From an uncultured Oscillospiraceae bacterium (GTDB lineage Bacteria; Bacillota; Clostridia; Oscillospirales; Ruminococcaceae), in assembly GCA_934446355.1 (NCBI GenBank), contig CAKSEC010000001.1, forward strand, positions 62,001 to 126,000: 64,000 bases of DNA. Direction: 5' to 3'. The notes below the pieces were generated by a model. It made no database searches. It was not told the DNA's origin and saw only the letters and a program-made list of their open reading frames with translations. The position numbers and the translations under genes are program-made. Of this stretch, positions 49,263 to 58,822 are shown one piece after another; position 1 is the first letter of the stretch; each line of letters begins with the position of its first letter.

Positions 49263-51167
49263 TCAGAATTTGTTTCTGGGGTGTCTTTTGTGCCTTGCCT
49301 TGTCAGAATACATCAGCCTGTCCGCAAGTTCGATAAGTTCCTCGATGGAGTCCACTCCGTCCAGCGACGCCGCATATGCGCCAAAGCTTACCTTTACGGC
49401 ATACGGCTTGCCCGAAGCCTTGTTGAGTTGTTCCAGCGACTCGTCAAAGCAGCGCCTGAAAACCTCCGCCTGAGCCTGTGCGTCGCCGCCGCAGACCTTT
49501 GCCGCAACAAATTCATCTCCGCCGAACCGTGAACATATCACCCCGCCGCCGCAGGATTCAGCAGCCATCTCCAGCGCACGTGACGTGATACACAGCGCCT
49601 CGTCGCCCTCAGAATGCCCGAACGAGTCGTTTATGTACTTCATATCGTTGAGGTCGATGGAGATGATGAACACATCAGAATCGCCGCCCATTTTCCTGCA
49701 GCTTTCACGGAAGCCGTTATAAAAGCCGTATCTGTTGTAAATATTCGTAAGCTGGTCGTGCGAGAACATAAATTCCAGACGTCTGTTCAGCCCCGCAAGA
49801 TGCTCATGCGTGCGCATGGTTTCAAGACAGCGGTTCATTCCCGTGCAGAACGTATACATACGCTCGTTGTGGTGAGTGTCCGGAACATACTGCGAAACAA
49901 AATACCCCATCATCTGGTCCTGAAAGTGCAGCGGTATCACAAACAGCGTGTTGTATTCGCTGAATGAACTTTCAAGCTGCGGTATGAGCCTTGAAGCCGG
50001 AAATACCACATCATCAAGCTTCCTGCCGTCAACAAACGTGGACAGGAACACCGTCATTTCATCGCCGGACTTCACCGCACCGTCCACTGTTTCACCGAGA
50101 TAGCCCAAAAATTCCTGCGTGAAGCATATCAGCGAATTGCCGAAGCAGTAATCCCCCAGAACCTTTTTCACATTCGCCGGAGTGGGATCTGCCGCAATGC
50201 AGTTCTCCATGGTGTTTATATGCTCCTCATAGTTGAGCGAATAGGAGTAGCTGCGCACTAGGTCGAAAAGCTGCCGTGTGGAATCGTCAAGTTCACAGGC
50301 GCAGCCACAGCTTTCGCTGAACACCGGCTCATACGAAAGTTCCTTTGTAAAAGGCTGAACATTATCGCCGCCGCATATGGTTTCCGCCATATCCAGCACC
50401 GCCTGTGCAAGTTCGTCATAATCCCACGCCGCCGTCGTCAGCCTCGGTCTATGGTATTTTTCAGTTTCTATGCCGTCAAAGCCGGTCACCATCACGTCCT
50501 CAGGGACCCTTATGCCCCTTTCCCTCAGCTTCAGGCATACCGCCATAGCCATTGCGTCATTGCAGCAGATAAAGGCGTCCGGCAGCGCTTCGCCGCTTTC
50601 AAAGAATCTGTCCATCGCCTGAAAAGTGGGCGCTTCCCAGAAATCGCAATAGTATATATCATTTTCCGACAGCGATAACCCGTGCATTCCCATAGCCCTC
50701 TTGCAGCAGTCAACACGGGACTGCGAAAAGGGATTGTCCCTTTGCCCAGCCATGACCTTTATTTTCCTGCCGCCATGCCATGACAGGATATGCTCCACTA
50801 TTCCGCCGAACGCTCCCTCGCTGTCAACTATCACGGGGAATGTGCCCTCGATCCTTTCGTTCACGCAGATAACGGGCAGGTTGTGCTCATGACAGCCCTT
50901 TACTATGCTGTTGATAGTTTCCCTGTCATGCAGCGATTCAGGCAGGATTATCATTGCGTCAAGCATTTCATGGCTGATAAGCCCGAATACAGAAGCACCG
51001 CCGACGTCGTTTCTGGTGTGATAACACAGATCCTCGAAACACTGGAATATCAGCAGCCTGAATCCGCTGCCCCGAAGCTGTCGGGCAAAACTGTCTATTA
51101 TCAGCTTTGTTGGTTCTTTATTTGCGCCTGTGCAGCAAAGACCGAGCAGACGTTCGCTGTTGAACAT
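49263..51167 (-). CDS. Cytosolic LacI-sensor diguanylate cyclase (periplasmic-binding fold plus GGDEF)
   Basis: A 634-residue protein with no signal peptide or membrane helix. Residues about 5-285 form a LacI/PurR-type ligand-binding domain (ERLLGLCCTG..., FICCNDAMAMAVCLKLRERGIRVPEDVMVTGFDGIE, which is the classic LacI block), but the DNA-binding helix-turn-helix is missing. A middle segment (about 290-460) is unassigned and may be a GAF-like or helical linker. A GGDEF domain follows, with the catalytic motif FGGDEF (549-553). The inhibitory RxxD I-site normally nine residues before is absent (GGGVICSRF). It may turn a sugar or nucleotide signal into c-di-GMP in the cytoplasm. The gene has only a weak promoter. 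Confidence 0.85.
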   Translation of the reverse strand: MFNSERLLGLCCTGANKEPTKLIIDSFARQLRGSGFRLLIFQCFEDLCYHTRNDVGGASVFGLISHEMLDAMIILPESLHDRETINSIVKGCHEHNLPVICVNERIEGTFPVIVDSEGAFGGIVEHILSWHGGRKIKVMAGQRDNPFSQSRVDCCKRAMGMHGLSLSENDIYYCDFWEAPTFQAMDRFFESGEALPDAFICCNDAMAMAVCLKLRERGIRVPEDVMVTGFDGIETEKYHRPRLTTAAWDYDELAQAVLDMAETICGGDNVQPFTKELSYEPVFSESCGCACELDDSTRQLFDLVRSYSYSLNYEEHINTMENCIAADPTPANVKKVLGDYCFGNSLICFTQEFLGYLGETVDGAVKSGDEMTVFLSTFVDGRKLDDVVFPASRLIPQLESSFSEYNTLFVIPLHFQDQMMGYFVSQYVPDTHHNERMYTFCTGMNRCLETMRTHEHLAGLNRRLEFMFSHDQLTNIYNRYGFYNGFRESCRKMGGDSDVFIISIDLNDMKYINDSFGHSEGDEALCITSRALEMAAESCGGGVICSRFGGDEFVAAKVCGGDAQAQAEVFRRCFDESLEQLNKASGKPYAVKVSFGAYAASLDGVDSIEELIELADRLMYSDKARHKRHPRNKF

Positions 51168-51337
51168 TCTATCACCCCATAATTATAAACCGGACTTATT
51201 TAATGAAAAGGATTACATTCCATCGCATTCGCCGTCAATGTCATATAACAATAATACCACAAAGTCCTCAAAAAATCAAGTGCAATGAGCAGATTTGGGA
51301 TCATCAGCCACAAATCTGTAAAATAACGCAATATCGC

Positions 51338-51366
51338 TTGACAAAGCTGAATATGTGTGGTATACT
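51338..51366 (+). promoter_or_regulatory. metK promoter
   Basis: Perfect TTGACA (51338-51343), a 17-bp spacer and TATACT (51361-51366). Confidence 0.8.
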
Positions 51367-51382
51367 TAAAAACGACAAAAAC

Positions 51383-51521
51383 CTTATCAAGAGCGGCTTC
51401 GTGCATTTTGCGGGGGACTGGTCCCTATGAAGCCCGGCAACCTCTCCTGTTATGCCGTATTCGGCGCAGCGAAAAGGTGCTACTTCCTGCGGCAGCTTGT
51501 CTGACCGAAAGATGAGGAGTG
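51383..51521 (+). ncRNA. SAM-I riboswitch (S box)
   Basis: The S-box pieces are in order: TTATCAAGAGCGG at the start, GGGACTGGTCCCTATGAAGC, CCGGCAACCTCTC, AAGGTGCTACTTCCTGC and GAAAGATGAGGAG, which pairs back with the start as P1. It binds S-adenosylmethionine and turns genes off; here it precedes metK, which makes that ligand. Confidence 0.93.
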
Positions 51522-51534
51522 ATTTCGATTTCGG

Positions 51535-51562
51535 CTCACTCCTTGGAGTGAGTTTTTGTTTT
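51535..51562 (+). terminator. SAM riboswitch terminator
   Basis: CTCACTCC-TTGG-AGTGAG followed by TTTTTGTTTT, the OFF-state hairpin between aptamer and metK. Confidence 0.88.
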
Positions 51563-51606
51563 GTAGAACGGCTAGGAAAGATCTTACGAGAAGAAAGGAA
51601 TCAAAA

Positions 51607-52785
51607 ATGAGCAAGTATTTTTTCACCTCTGAGAGCGTAACAGAGGGTCACCCCGACAAAATATGCGACAGCATATCCGACGGTATACTCGATGCCATAC
51701 TCGAACAGGACCCCATGGGCAGAGTTGCCTGCGAAACCATAACCACAACCGGTATGGTCACAGTTATGGGCGAGATAACCACCACCGCACAGGTCGATAT
51801 CCCCGCCATCGTCCGCAGCACGATAAAGGAGATCGGCTATTCCAGTTCCGAATACGGCTTTGACGCCGACAGCTGCGCAGTATTCACCACCATAGACAAG
51901 CAGTCGCCGGATATCGCAATGGGCGTCAACAACGCTCTTGAGGGACGTGAGCAGAATGCGCACGACACCGGCGCAGGCGATCAGGGTATGATGTTCGGCT
52001 ATGCCTGCACGGAAACCCCTGAACTCATGCCCATGCCGATAAGCCTTGCGCACAAACTCGCAAAGAAGCTGACAGAAGTCCGCAAGGACGGCACTATCCC
52101 CTACCTGCTTCCCGACGGCAAAACTCAGGTGACCATCGAATACATCAACGGAAAGCCCGCAAGAGTGGACACCGTTGTCGTATCCTCGCAGCACAAGGCT
52201 TCCGCACAGCTTGAGCAGATACGTGCAGACATCATCGAAAAGGTCATCAAGCCGACTATCCCCGCAGAACTTCTGGACAGCGACACCAAGTACTACATCA
52301 ACCCCACCGGACGTTTCGTGGTAGGCGGTCCTATGGGCGACAGCGGACTTACCGGCAGAAAGATAATCGTTGACACCTACGGCGGATATTCACGCCACGG
52401 CGGCGGTGCATTCTCCGGAAAAGACCCGACAAAGGTAGACCGCTCCGCTGCTTACATGGCACGCTATGCCGCAAAGAACGTCGTTGCCGCAGGACTTGCT
52501 GAAAAGGCAGAGATCGAGGTCGCATATGCGATAGGCGTCGCAAAGCCCGTATCCATCTTCGTGGACACTTTCGGCACCGGCAAATATCCCGACGAGGTGA
52601 TCTCCGACGCAGTTGCCAAGGTATTCGACTTCCGTCCCGCTGCGATAATCGACACGCTTGACCTCAGAAAGCCGCAGTATAAGGCTCTTGCCGCATATGG
52701 ACATATGGGCAGAGAGGACCTCGACACCACATGGGAGCGCACCGACAGAACAGACGCTCTGCTGAACGCCGTTAAGGGTAACTAA
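51607..52785 (+). CDS. metK: S-adenosylmethionine synthetase
   Basis: MetK makes S-adenosylmethionine from methionine and ATP. The 392-residue product starts MSKYFFTSESVTEGHPDKICD. The signature GAGDQGMMFGYA, the lysine/phosphate loop GGGAFSGKDPTKVDRSAAY and the C-terminal DxRP-type motif are all present. The ATG at 51607 follows AAAGGAATC; an in-frame extension of 17 codons runs into the riboswitch terminator and is not coding. It is controlled by the SAM-I riboswitch. Confidence 0.98.
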   Translation: MSKYFFTSESVTEGHPDKICDSISDGILDAILEQDPMGRVACETITTTGMVTVMGEITTTAQVDIPAIVRSTIKEIGYSSSEYGFDADSCAVFTTIDKQSPDIAMGVNNALEGREQNAHDTGAGDQGMMFGYACTETPELMPMPISLAHKLAKKLTEVRKDGTIPYLLPDGKTQVTIEYINGKPARVDTVVVSSQHKASAQLEQIRADIIEKVIKPTIPAELLDSDTKYYINPTGRFVVGGPMGDSGLTGRKIIVDTYGGYSRHGGGAFSGKDPTKVDRSAAYMARYAAKNVVAAGLAEKAEIEVAYAIGVAKPVSIFVDTFGTGKYPDEVISDAVAKVFDFRPAAIIDTLDLRKPQYKALAAYGHMGREDLDTTWERTDRTDALLNAVKGN

Positions 52786-52803
52786 GAAAACGCCAAATAA
52801 ACC

Positions 52804-52840
52804 AATGGGCTGTGAAAACTCACAGCCCATTTCAGTTTGT
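52804..52840 (+). terminator. metK terminator
   Basis: AATGGGCTGTGA-AAAC-TCACAGCCCATT followed by TCAGTTTG. Confidence 0.7.
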
Positions 52841-52858
52841 CGAAAAAGTATCTTCTTC

Positions 52859-52961
52859 GGGGTGGCGAGAAAGGTGCAGATGCTAGGAAGCGCCATTTCG
52901 GCTAGGCTTTGTGCCTGCCGAAATGGCGCTGACGACGCAGATGTGCCTTTATCGACAGCCC
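52859..52961 (+). repeat. Nested palindromic repeat, copy C (full)
   Basis: TGGCGAGAAAGGTGCAGATG pairs with GATGTGCCTTTATCGACA. Inner stem GCGCCATTTCGGC/GCCGAAATGGCGC is perfect and capped by CTAGGCTTTGTGCCTG. Convergent location between metK and the M23 gene. Confidence 0.85.
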
Positions 52962-52971
52962 AATTGCCTGC

Positions 52972-54315
52972 TCAGACATATTCATATCCATAGCTGAACG
53001 GATCGACCGCAGTACCGTTGACACGTGTTTCAAAGTGCAGGTGATTACCCGTAGACCAGCCGGTCGTTCCGACATAGCCAATAACATCGCCCTTGCTGAC
53101 CACCTGACCCACTGTTACCGTGGTAGCGCTGCAGTGAGCGTATACCGTCGATAATCCGCCGCCGTGGTCGATGATAACGTAATTGCCGAAGCCGCCGTGC
53201 CAGCCGCCGTCGTTATATGCGGTGATAACTGTGCCGCCCTGCGCCGCATAGATATTCTTTCCGCCTATTCCGCCGCCGCTGACGTCTATCCCGTAATGGT
53301 TTCCGCCTCGCCATGCGTCATAACCGAAATGCGTGGTAAGATATGTATAGCAGCTGTCGAGCGGCCACCTGAAGCCGTCCGAACTGTAGACCGGTGCGTC
53401 GCTGTTTTCTGCCTGCTTCGACCGGATAAGCTCCTTTATTGCGTCGTTTATTGCTTCTACCTCGTCGTTGGAAGCGCTTATCTCGCTGCGTATCTGCCGT
53501 ATCTCTCCAAGCAGACTGTCGTTATACTGGCTCAGCGACTGCAGGTCGCTGTCACGCTGGTTCGCTATCTGCTGGACCTCGGTCTTTTTGGCTTCAAGGT
53601 TTTCCAGTTCGGTTTCCAGCACAGTCTTTTTGTCCAGAAGATCCGCCTTGTCAGAATTAAGCTGAGCGATATCGTCCTGCAGACCCTCGATAAGGTTCTC
53701 CTGATAGTGTATATCGTCCAGCAGGCTGTTCATGAACTGCAGATTCTGGCTGCTGATATTCTGTATGACGTCAACATATGTAAAGAAGTTGTACCAGTCG
53801 TCAGAGCCCTCAAGTATAGGCAGGGTATCTGAGGTATTGTTCATGTACAGCGCACGGATAAGGCTCGCATACTTTTTGAGATTCTCCTTATTCTGCACTT
53901 CAAGGTCGGATATCTCAGTGCGCTTGTGCTCTATTTCGGTCTGCTTACTCTCGATGCCTTTCTCAACGGCGTATATCTCATTTTCCTTGTCAGCAATCAT
54001 AGTCTGCTGAGTGGTGATGAGCATACCGTAGGTGGCTACCTCGTCGTTTATGCCCTCAAGCTGCTGCTTGATAAGGTCCATCTGCGCCTCGTTGTCGCTG
54101 ACGTCGCCGCTGATATCGCCTATCTGGGCCTCACGTGATTCGTTCTCTTTCTTGATCTTCTCCGCCTTTTCTTCAAGGGCGGCTATCTCTTTGTCATAAT
54201 CCTTGGTATCTGCATACACTCCTACGCTTAGCGTTGACGCTCCCGCCGTAACGATCGCAGCGGCAAATGCGCACGCTCCCCGAAGAAGCTTTGCAGCTGA
54301 TTTTTTCTTCCCCAT
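52972..54315 (-). CDS. Murein hydrolase activator/M23 peptidase with coiled coil
   Basis: A 447-residue exported protein (signal peptide 1-36, VGVYA). A long coiled coil (about 40-275, many EIA/KAEKIKKEN heptads) is followed by a LytM/M23 domain (about 320-447) with HYGIDVSGGG, HCSATTVTVGQVV and GNHLHFETRV. The zinc ligands H..D..H are present. This EnvC/NlpD-like layout usually either cuts peptidoglycan or activates another amidase in division or spore formation. The ATG at 54315 was chosen because GAGGGGACGTCTT precedes it. It has its own promoter. Confidence 0.88.
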   Translation of the reverse strand: MGKKKSAAKLLRGACAFAAAIVTAGASTLSVGVYADTKDYDKEIAALEEKAEKIKKENESREAQIGDISGDVSDNEAQMDLIKQQLEGINDEVATYGMLITTQQTMIADKENEIYAVEKGIESKQTEIEHKRTEISDLEVQNKENLKKYASLIRALYMNNTSDTLPILEGSDDWYNFFTYVDVIQNISSQNLQFMNSLLDDIHYQENLIEGLQDDIAQLNSDKADLLDKKTVLETELENLEAKKTEVQQIANQRDSDLQSLSQYNDSLLGEIRQIRSEISASNDEVEAINDAIKELIRSKQAENSDAPVYSSDGFRWPLDSCYTYLTTHFGYDAWRGGNHYGIDVSGGGIGGKNIYAAQGGTVITAYNDGGWHGGFGNYVIIDHGGGLSTVYAHCSATTVTVGQVVSKGDVIGYVGTTGWSTGNHLHFETRVNGTAVDPFSYGYEYV

Positions 54316-54388
54316 AAGACGTCCCCTCTTTCCGGTCTTGCCAAAGCGACAGTAATACAGCCAGCGCATTTACTGTCGATACCCTTAT

Positions 54389-54418
54389 ATTATACACCAG
54401 CCTGTCGCATTCTGTCAA
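54389..54418 (-). promoter_or_regulatory. Promoter of the M23 gene
   Basis: On the reverse strand TTGACA (54413-54418), an 18-bp spacer and TATAAT (54389-54394). Confidence 0.75.
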
Positions 54419-54456
54419 GCGGCACATAATGGTAATCGCCCTATTTCACAGCATTT

Positions 54457-57400
54457 TCACCTGCGGCAGACCGTTTCTATCCGGCTTCCGCCACGCTCCT
54501 TGCGGACATTTATCCGCATATCCCTGAAATGCTCCTGAATTTCCGACACATGGGTGATTATGCCCACCATGCGCTCCTGACTGCGCAGCTTTTCTATCAC
54601 CTCGAACGCCATTGCGAACGTGTCGCTGTCCAGCGAACTGAACCCCTCGTCTATGAACAGCATATCCGACCGGCGGCCTGCGCCCTGCCGCAGCGTGTAG
54701 TCCGAAAGCCCTGTCGCCAGCGCAAAGCTTGCCATGAACCGCTCGCCGCCCGAAAGCGTGGACACGTCACGCCGTGCCGAACTTCCCGAATTATTGTCGA
54801 TTATGTCGATATCAAGCCCCTCGGAAGCATTCGCACGTGCATTCTGGGTGCGCAGCACGAACCTGTATCTGCCGCCGCTCATCTTGTCGAGCCTGTGGTT
54901 GGCCTCTTCAAGCACCCCTGCAAACATTCTCATCTGTATGAACGCTTCAAACGAGATGTGCTCCTGCGCTCCGCCGTTTATCGCCCTGTCAAGCTGCTTT
55001 AACGTCTGCTGCCTTTGCACAAGCCCGCTGCTGCTCTCCGAAAGCTTGGTAAGTTCCTCAATAGCGCATGATATACCGCTTTCGCCGGTCGTTAGCTGCG
55101 CCAGCCGCTGCTGTGCCTGAGCCTGCCGCTCTCCCAGAAGCCTTTCTGCTTCGTCAAACGCTTCCAGCGGCTGAAGTTCCCTGTCCTCCGGCAATCTGCT
55201 CTCGCAGTCGGAAAGCCTTGTTTCAGCGGCGGTGACTGCGCTGCGGTGGTCGTGAAGTTCCCTCTCCAGCCTATCCCGCTGCTGCTTCGTGACAATATAC
55301 CTGCGGAGTTCCTGCGTATCTGCGAAGCCGCACCGCACCAGTTCCTCCTCCAAGACCTTGCCGGCTTCTGACAGTTCCTTTTTCGCCGCTTCAAGGGATT
55401 TTTTCTGCTCCTGTGCGCCGGTTTCAGCCGCCGCCGCAGCCTGAGTGCAGCTGTTCAGCCGTTCCTGCGACTGCTTCTGCCGCTCCTCTATTGCGGATAT
55501 TCGTTCCTTCCGCGAACGTATCTCGTCGGTCAGCATCTCCGGAGTGCGCCCCTCAAGCCCTGACAGCTTTTCCTCTGCGGCTGCTTTTTGCGCCGAGTAT
55601 TGCGCAGAAAGTTCCGCCGCCTGTGCAGTGAACTGCAAGTGCTGCTCCTCCAGCCGCTTTTGCTCCTGCTGCGACTGTTCGAGCGATTTCTGCAGCTTCG
55701 GAAGTTCCTCTGCTGCATTTATACAGCGGTCATATTCCTCCTGCAAAGTGCCGCAGGTCTTTTCAAGTTCGCCGAGTGTCAGGGTAACGTCTGCCGCTGC
55801 GCCCTGCACAGGGAAAGTCTGCCCCATCTCCGCTTCATATTCGCTGTGCACGCTGTTTTGCAGCGTATCCAGCCTGCCTGAGCATTCCGACAGCTTTCTG
55901 TCGGCTTCGCCCTTTGCCGACCTCGCTTCATCAACCTTTGACTGCGCCGCTTCAAGCTGCTCTGATGTCGGGATATCCTCCTGCCACTGCGCCGGAAAAG
56001 GGTGCTCCGTCGAGCCGCACACCGGACAGCGTTCACCGACATTCAGCTTCTTTGCGAGCCTTGCCGATTCTCCCGCATAATACCGCCTCAGCAGCTGCGT
56101 GTTTTCGTATTCCGCTTCATCTAGCGACTTCTCAGCAGACTTGCTTTTCTGCGCCGCCCTTTCGGTACTTCTGCGCTGCTTGTCAAGCTCGTCCAGCTTT
56201 CCGAGAAGTAATGTCAGCCTGCGCCGCTTTTCTGACGCTTCGTTTAATTGCGCCTTTGCGCCGCCGCTCTTTGCCGCAAGCACCTCCGCCTGAGCCGCCT
56301 GCTTTGAAAGCTTCTCCGAGTTAATGCGACACTTCTCCTGCATTTTCTCATTTTCGCCCAGCTTTTTGCTTGTGCTCTCTATTTCGCCGCTCAGTCTTTC
56401 GCAGGCTTCAAGCCCCTGCTGCGCTTCCTCGCATTTTTTCAGCAGGCTCTCCAGACCGGGGAGTTCGCCTATCGCCGTTTCACGCTCTGCAGTCAGACTG
56501 TCGGCTGCCTGCTTTTCAAGCTTCGCCGTTTCAAGCGACTGCGCCGTGAGCCGTTTTCTTTCCTCCGCTTGTGCCGAGCCTTTCTCCGCCGCGGAAAGCT
56601 TTGCGGATAGTTCCTCGTGACGTGTCAGCGCAGGCGCAGCTTCCGCTGCAAGCTTCTGCATACCCAGCAGCTTTTCCTTACCCAAATATTCCTCCTGCAT
56701 TGCGTCAAGCCTCTGCTTTTCAGACAGCGCCTTCTGCCATTCCGTGATATTCTGGTTGGATTTTTCGGCTTCGTGGCGCAGCGTATTGTTTTTCAGCATA
56801 TCCTCTGAGATACCTGCAAGTTCCTTTTCCGCAGCCTTTTTCTGCTCGGTGCTTTCAGCAAGCATTCCGGAAAGCTTCGCTATATATTCCCCCGCACCTG
56901 AGATATGCCTTTTCTCGCCCTCTGCAGGGAAGTACCTTTCAAGCAGCAGCGCATATTTCGTATCGACTGAGTTAAGTTCGCTTTCAGCCGCTTTCAGCCA
57001 ATCCCTTGTGACCGCCGCATAGTTCTCGTAAAGCTGCGTGCCGAAGATCCTGCGCAGCGTGTCCCGCCGCTCGTTCGACTTCGCCATAAGGAACTTATCA
57101 AATTCACCCTGAGGAAGCACGGATACCCTGAGGAAAGAATCCCTGTCGAATCCGGTCAGCAAAGTCACCTTTTCCGTGACCTTTTTCGACCCGCATTCTA
57201 TTACATTTCCGGTACTGTCCATCAGCCGCACGCTGTCCTTCGGCAGGGAGCGCACGGGGCTGTCCGGCTTTTTCAGCTGCGGCGTGTCACGGTGCACGGT
57301 ATATTCTGCGCCGTCCGCCGCCGTGAATGTGACCTCCGCAAAGCTTTTCGCCTTTTTCCCTGCGTCCTGATTGCGCAGGGTATCGCCCTTGCGCACACTG

Positions 57401-57570
57401 CCGCTCGGCTCTCCGTAAAGCGCATAGCATATTGCGTCGAATATTGTGGTCTTACCTGCGCCGGTATCCCCGCCGATAAGAAAGACCTGTCCGCTGAACG
57501 GAACGAAATCTATCTCCTGCTGACCGCTGTACGGCCCAAATTCCGACAGGATAAGCTTCTTTACCATCAT
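54457..57570 (-). CDS. sbcC: Exonuclease subunit SbcC
   Basis: SbcC is the SMC-like ATPase of the SbcCD (Mre11-Rad50-type) nuclease, which opens hairpins and trims double-strand ends. The 1037-residue product has the Walker A GGDTGAGKTTIFDAICYALYG near residue 33, long coiled coils, the zinc hook CPVCGS at the centre (about 510-515) and the C-terminal LSGGERFMASFALATGL signature with Walker B MLFIDEGFSSLD. The ATG overlaps the sbcD stop by two bases. Long antisense open frames in this region reflect its codon bias and are not genes. Confidence 0.96.
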   Translation of the reverse strand: MMVKKLILSEFGPYSGQQEIDFVPFSGQVFLIGGDTGAGKTTIFDAICYALYGEPSGSVRKGDTLRNQDAGKKAKSFAEVTFTAADGAEYTVHRDTPQLKKPDSPVRSLPKDSVRLMDSTGNVIECGSKKVTEKVTLLTGFDRDSFLRVSVLPQGEFDKFLMAKSNERRDTLRRIFGTQLYENYAAVTRDWLKAAESELNSVDTKYALLLERYFPAEGEKRHISGAGEYIAKLSGMLAESTEQKKAAEKELAGISEDMLKNNTLRHEAEKSNQNITEWQKALSEKQRLDAMQEEYLGKEKLLGMQKLAAEAAPALTRHEELSAKLSAAEKGSAQAEERKRLTAQSLETAKLEKQAADSLTAERETAIGELPGLESLLKKCEEAQQGLEACERLSGEIESTSKKLGENEKMQEKCRINSEKLSKQAAQAEVLAAKSGGAKAQLNEASEKRRRLTLLLGKLDELDKQRRSTERAAQKSKSAEKSLDEAEYENTQLLRRYYAGESARLAKKLNVGERCPVCGSTEHPFPAQWQEDIPTSEQLEAAQSKVDEARSAKGEADRKLSECSGRLDTLQNSVHSEYEAEMGQTFPVQGAAADVTLTLGELEKTCGTLQEEYDRCINAAEELPKLQKSLEQSQQEQKRLEEQHLQFTAQAAELSAQYSAQKAAAEEKLSGLEGRTPEMLTDEIRSRKERISAIEERQKQSQERLNSCTQAAAAAETGAQEQKKSLEAAKKELSEAGKVLEEELVRCGFADTQELRRYIVTKQQRDRLERELHDHRSAVTAAETRLSDCESRLPEDRELQPLEAFDEAERLLGERQAQAQQRLAQLTTGESGISCAIEELTKLSESSSGLVQRQQTLKQLDRAINGGAQEHISFEAFIQMRMFAGVLEEANHRLDKMSGGRYRFVLRTQNARANASEGLDIDIIDNNSGSSARRDVSTLSGGERFMASFALATGLSDYTLRQGAGRRSDMLFIDEGFSSLDSDTFAMAFEVIEKLRSQERMVGIITHVSEIQEHFRDMRINVRKERGGSRIETVCRR

Positions 57571-58745
57571 AGACCGTCACCTCCAACAGCAGCGCACGGC
57601 AGTCCATCAATACCGCCGTCAGGAAGTTCGCCGCCTGCGAACGCTTCCTCCGTCAGCCCGAATATATACTCCGCACTGCGCAGCAGATCTTCATCTATAT
57701 CTGTATGCGTCACCGTGCGGTAAAAATCGCTGAAATCCGCCCGAAAATCCCGTTCTTCTCCGTCGCTTTCAGGCAGGTCAGCCGCCCTGCTCTCATTGCG
57801 GTACTGCAGCGACAGCATATACGGGAACTTGCTGCGAAGCTGCGCCGCCACGCCCTCAACGCCGTCTATCCCGCTCACCGTAATATAGCAGTAGTCGGTG
57901 TTCTCAGGGTATTCATCGGACATCAGCCGTTCAAAGCTGTCCTCCATCGTGCAAAACTTCCGCAGCGGGACTATCTCACGGTGCTTAACGCAAGCCGTGC
58001 CGTCCGCTTCTATGTCCACGATATCGCAGTATTTCTGAGGATTTTTCGCTTCCCTGCCCGAAAAGCACACCGGCGAACCGCAGTAGCGCACATTCTCCGC
58101 ACAGTCGGCGGGAGTATGAATATGCCCCATGAACGTATACGCAAAGCCGCTGAACACGCTCACGTCCACGCATTCCGCAGTACCCACGATACCTCCCGCA
58201 TCGCCGACCGCCTGATGTGCGGCAAGAACGCACGGACGCTCCGCCGGAAGTCCGGCGTGCCGCAGCACCGCTTCCACAGCGCCGGTGATGTCCTGAATAT
58301 CCTCCTCCGGATAAGCTCCCCTAACGTCCGAAAGCGACACAAACGGCATAAGCGCTATATCAATATCGCCAAGACGTTCCACACGCACAGGCTCCTCCGC
58401 CGAAAAGGGCAGTGAAATGTATATCCCAAGCTGCGAAAGAAGCCCGCTGTTTGAAGCCAGCCGCCGCGCGCTGTCGTGGTTTCCGCTGATGACATAGATT
58501 TTCATGCCAAGTTCAGCCGCCCTTGTCAGGAATCTTCCGAACGTTTCCTCGGCTTCTGCAGAGGGCAGGCTCTTGTCGTAGATGTCCCCTGCAATGACCA
58601 GTGCGTCAGGCTTCTTTTCCTCCGCTGCTTCACGGTATATCCTGCCCAGTATCTCGTCAAACAGGGCGTATTCGATATCGGCGGAAAGGTCGGTTTCGCA
58701 GAGCCTTTTCCCAATATGCAGGTCGCTGACGTGTATGAATCTCAT
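57567..58745 (-). CDS. sbcD: Exonuclease subunit SbcD
   Basis: The 392-residue nuclease subunit of SbcCD. The metallophosphatase motifs are MRFIHVSDLHIGK (start), ALVIAGDIYD, VISGNHD and FMGHIH, in order, which hold two manganese ions. The ATG at 58743-58745 follows GGGAGGAATC; seven extra codons upstream are not needed. Co-translated with sbcC. Confidence 0.96.
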   Translation of the reverse strand: MRFIHVSDLHIGKRLCETDLSADIEYALFDEILGRIYREAAEEKKPDALVIAGDIYDKSLPSAEAEETFGRFLTRAAELGMKIYVISGNHDSARRLASNSGLLSQLGIYISLPFSAEEPVRVERLGDIDIALMPFVSLSDVRGAYPEEDIQDITGAVEAVLRHAGLPAERPCVLAAHQAVGDAGGIVGTAECVDVSVFSGFAYTFMGHIHTPADCAENVRYCGSPVCFSGREAKNPQKYCDIVDIEADGTACVKHREIVPLRKFCTMEDSFERLMSDEYPENTDYCYITVSGIDGVEGVAAQLRSKFPYMLSLQYRNESRAADLPESDGEERDFRADFSDFYRTVTHTDIDEDLLRSAEYIFGLTEEAFAGGELPDGGIDGLPCAAVGGDGL

Positions 58746-58784
58746 GATTCCTCCCTTGGCGGTCACTTCCCAAAAACAACACCC

Positions 58785-58819
58785 AGACTGGCGAGAAGCT
58801 GAGGGTTTATCGCCAGTCT
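58785..58819. repeat. Palindromic repeat, copy D (short form)
   Basis: AGACTGGCGAGAAGC..TGAGGGTTTATCGCCAGTCT keeps only the outer arms of the family. It lies downstream of the GH5 gene and upstream of sbcD. Confidence 0.8.
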
Positions 58820-58822
58820 GCT

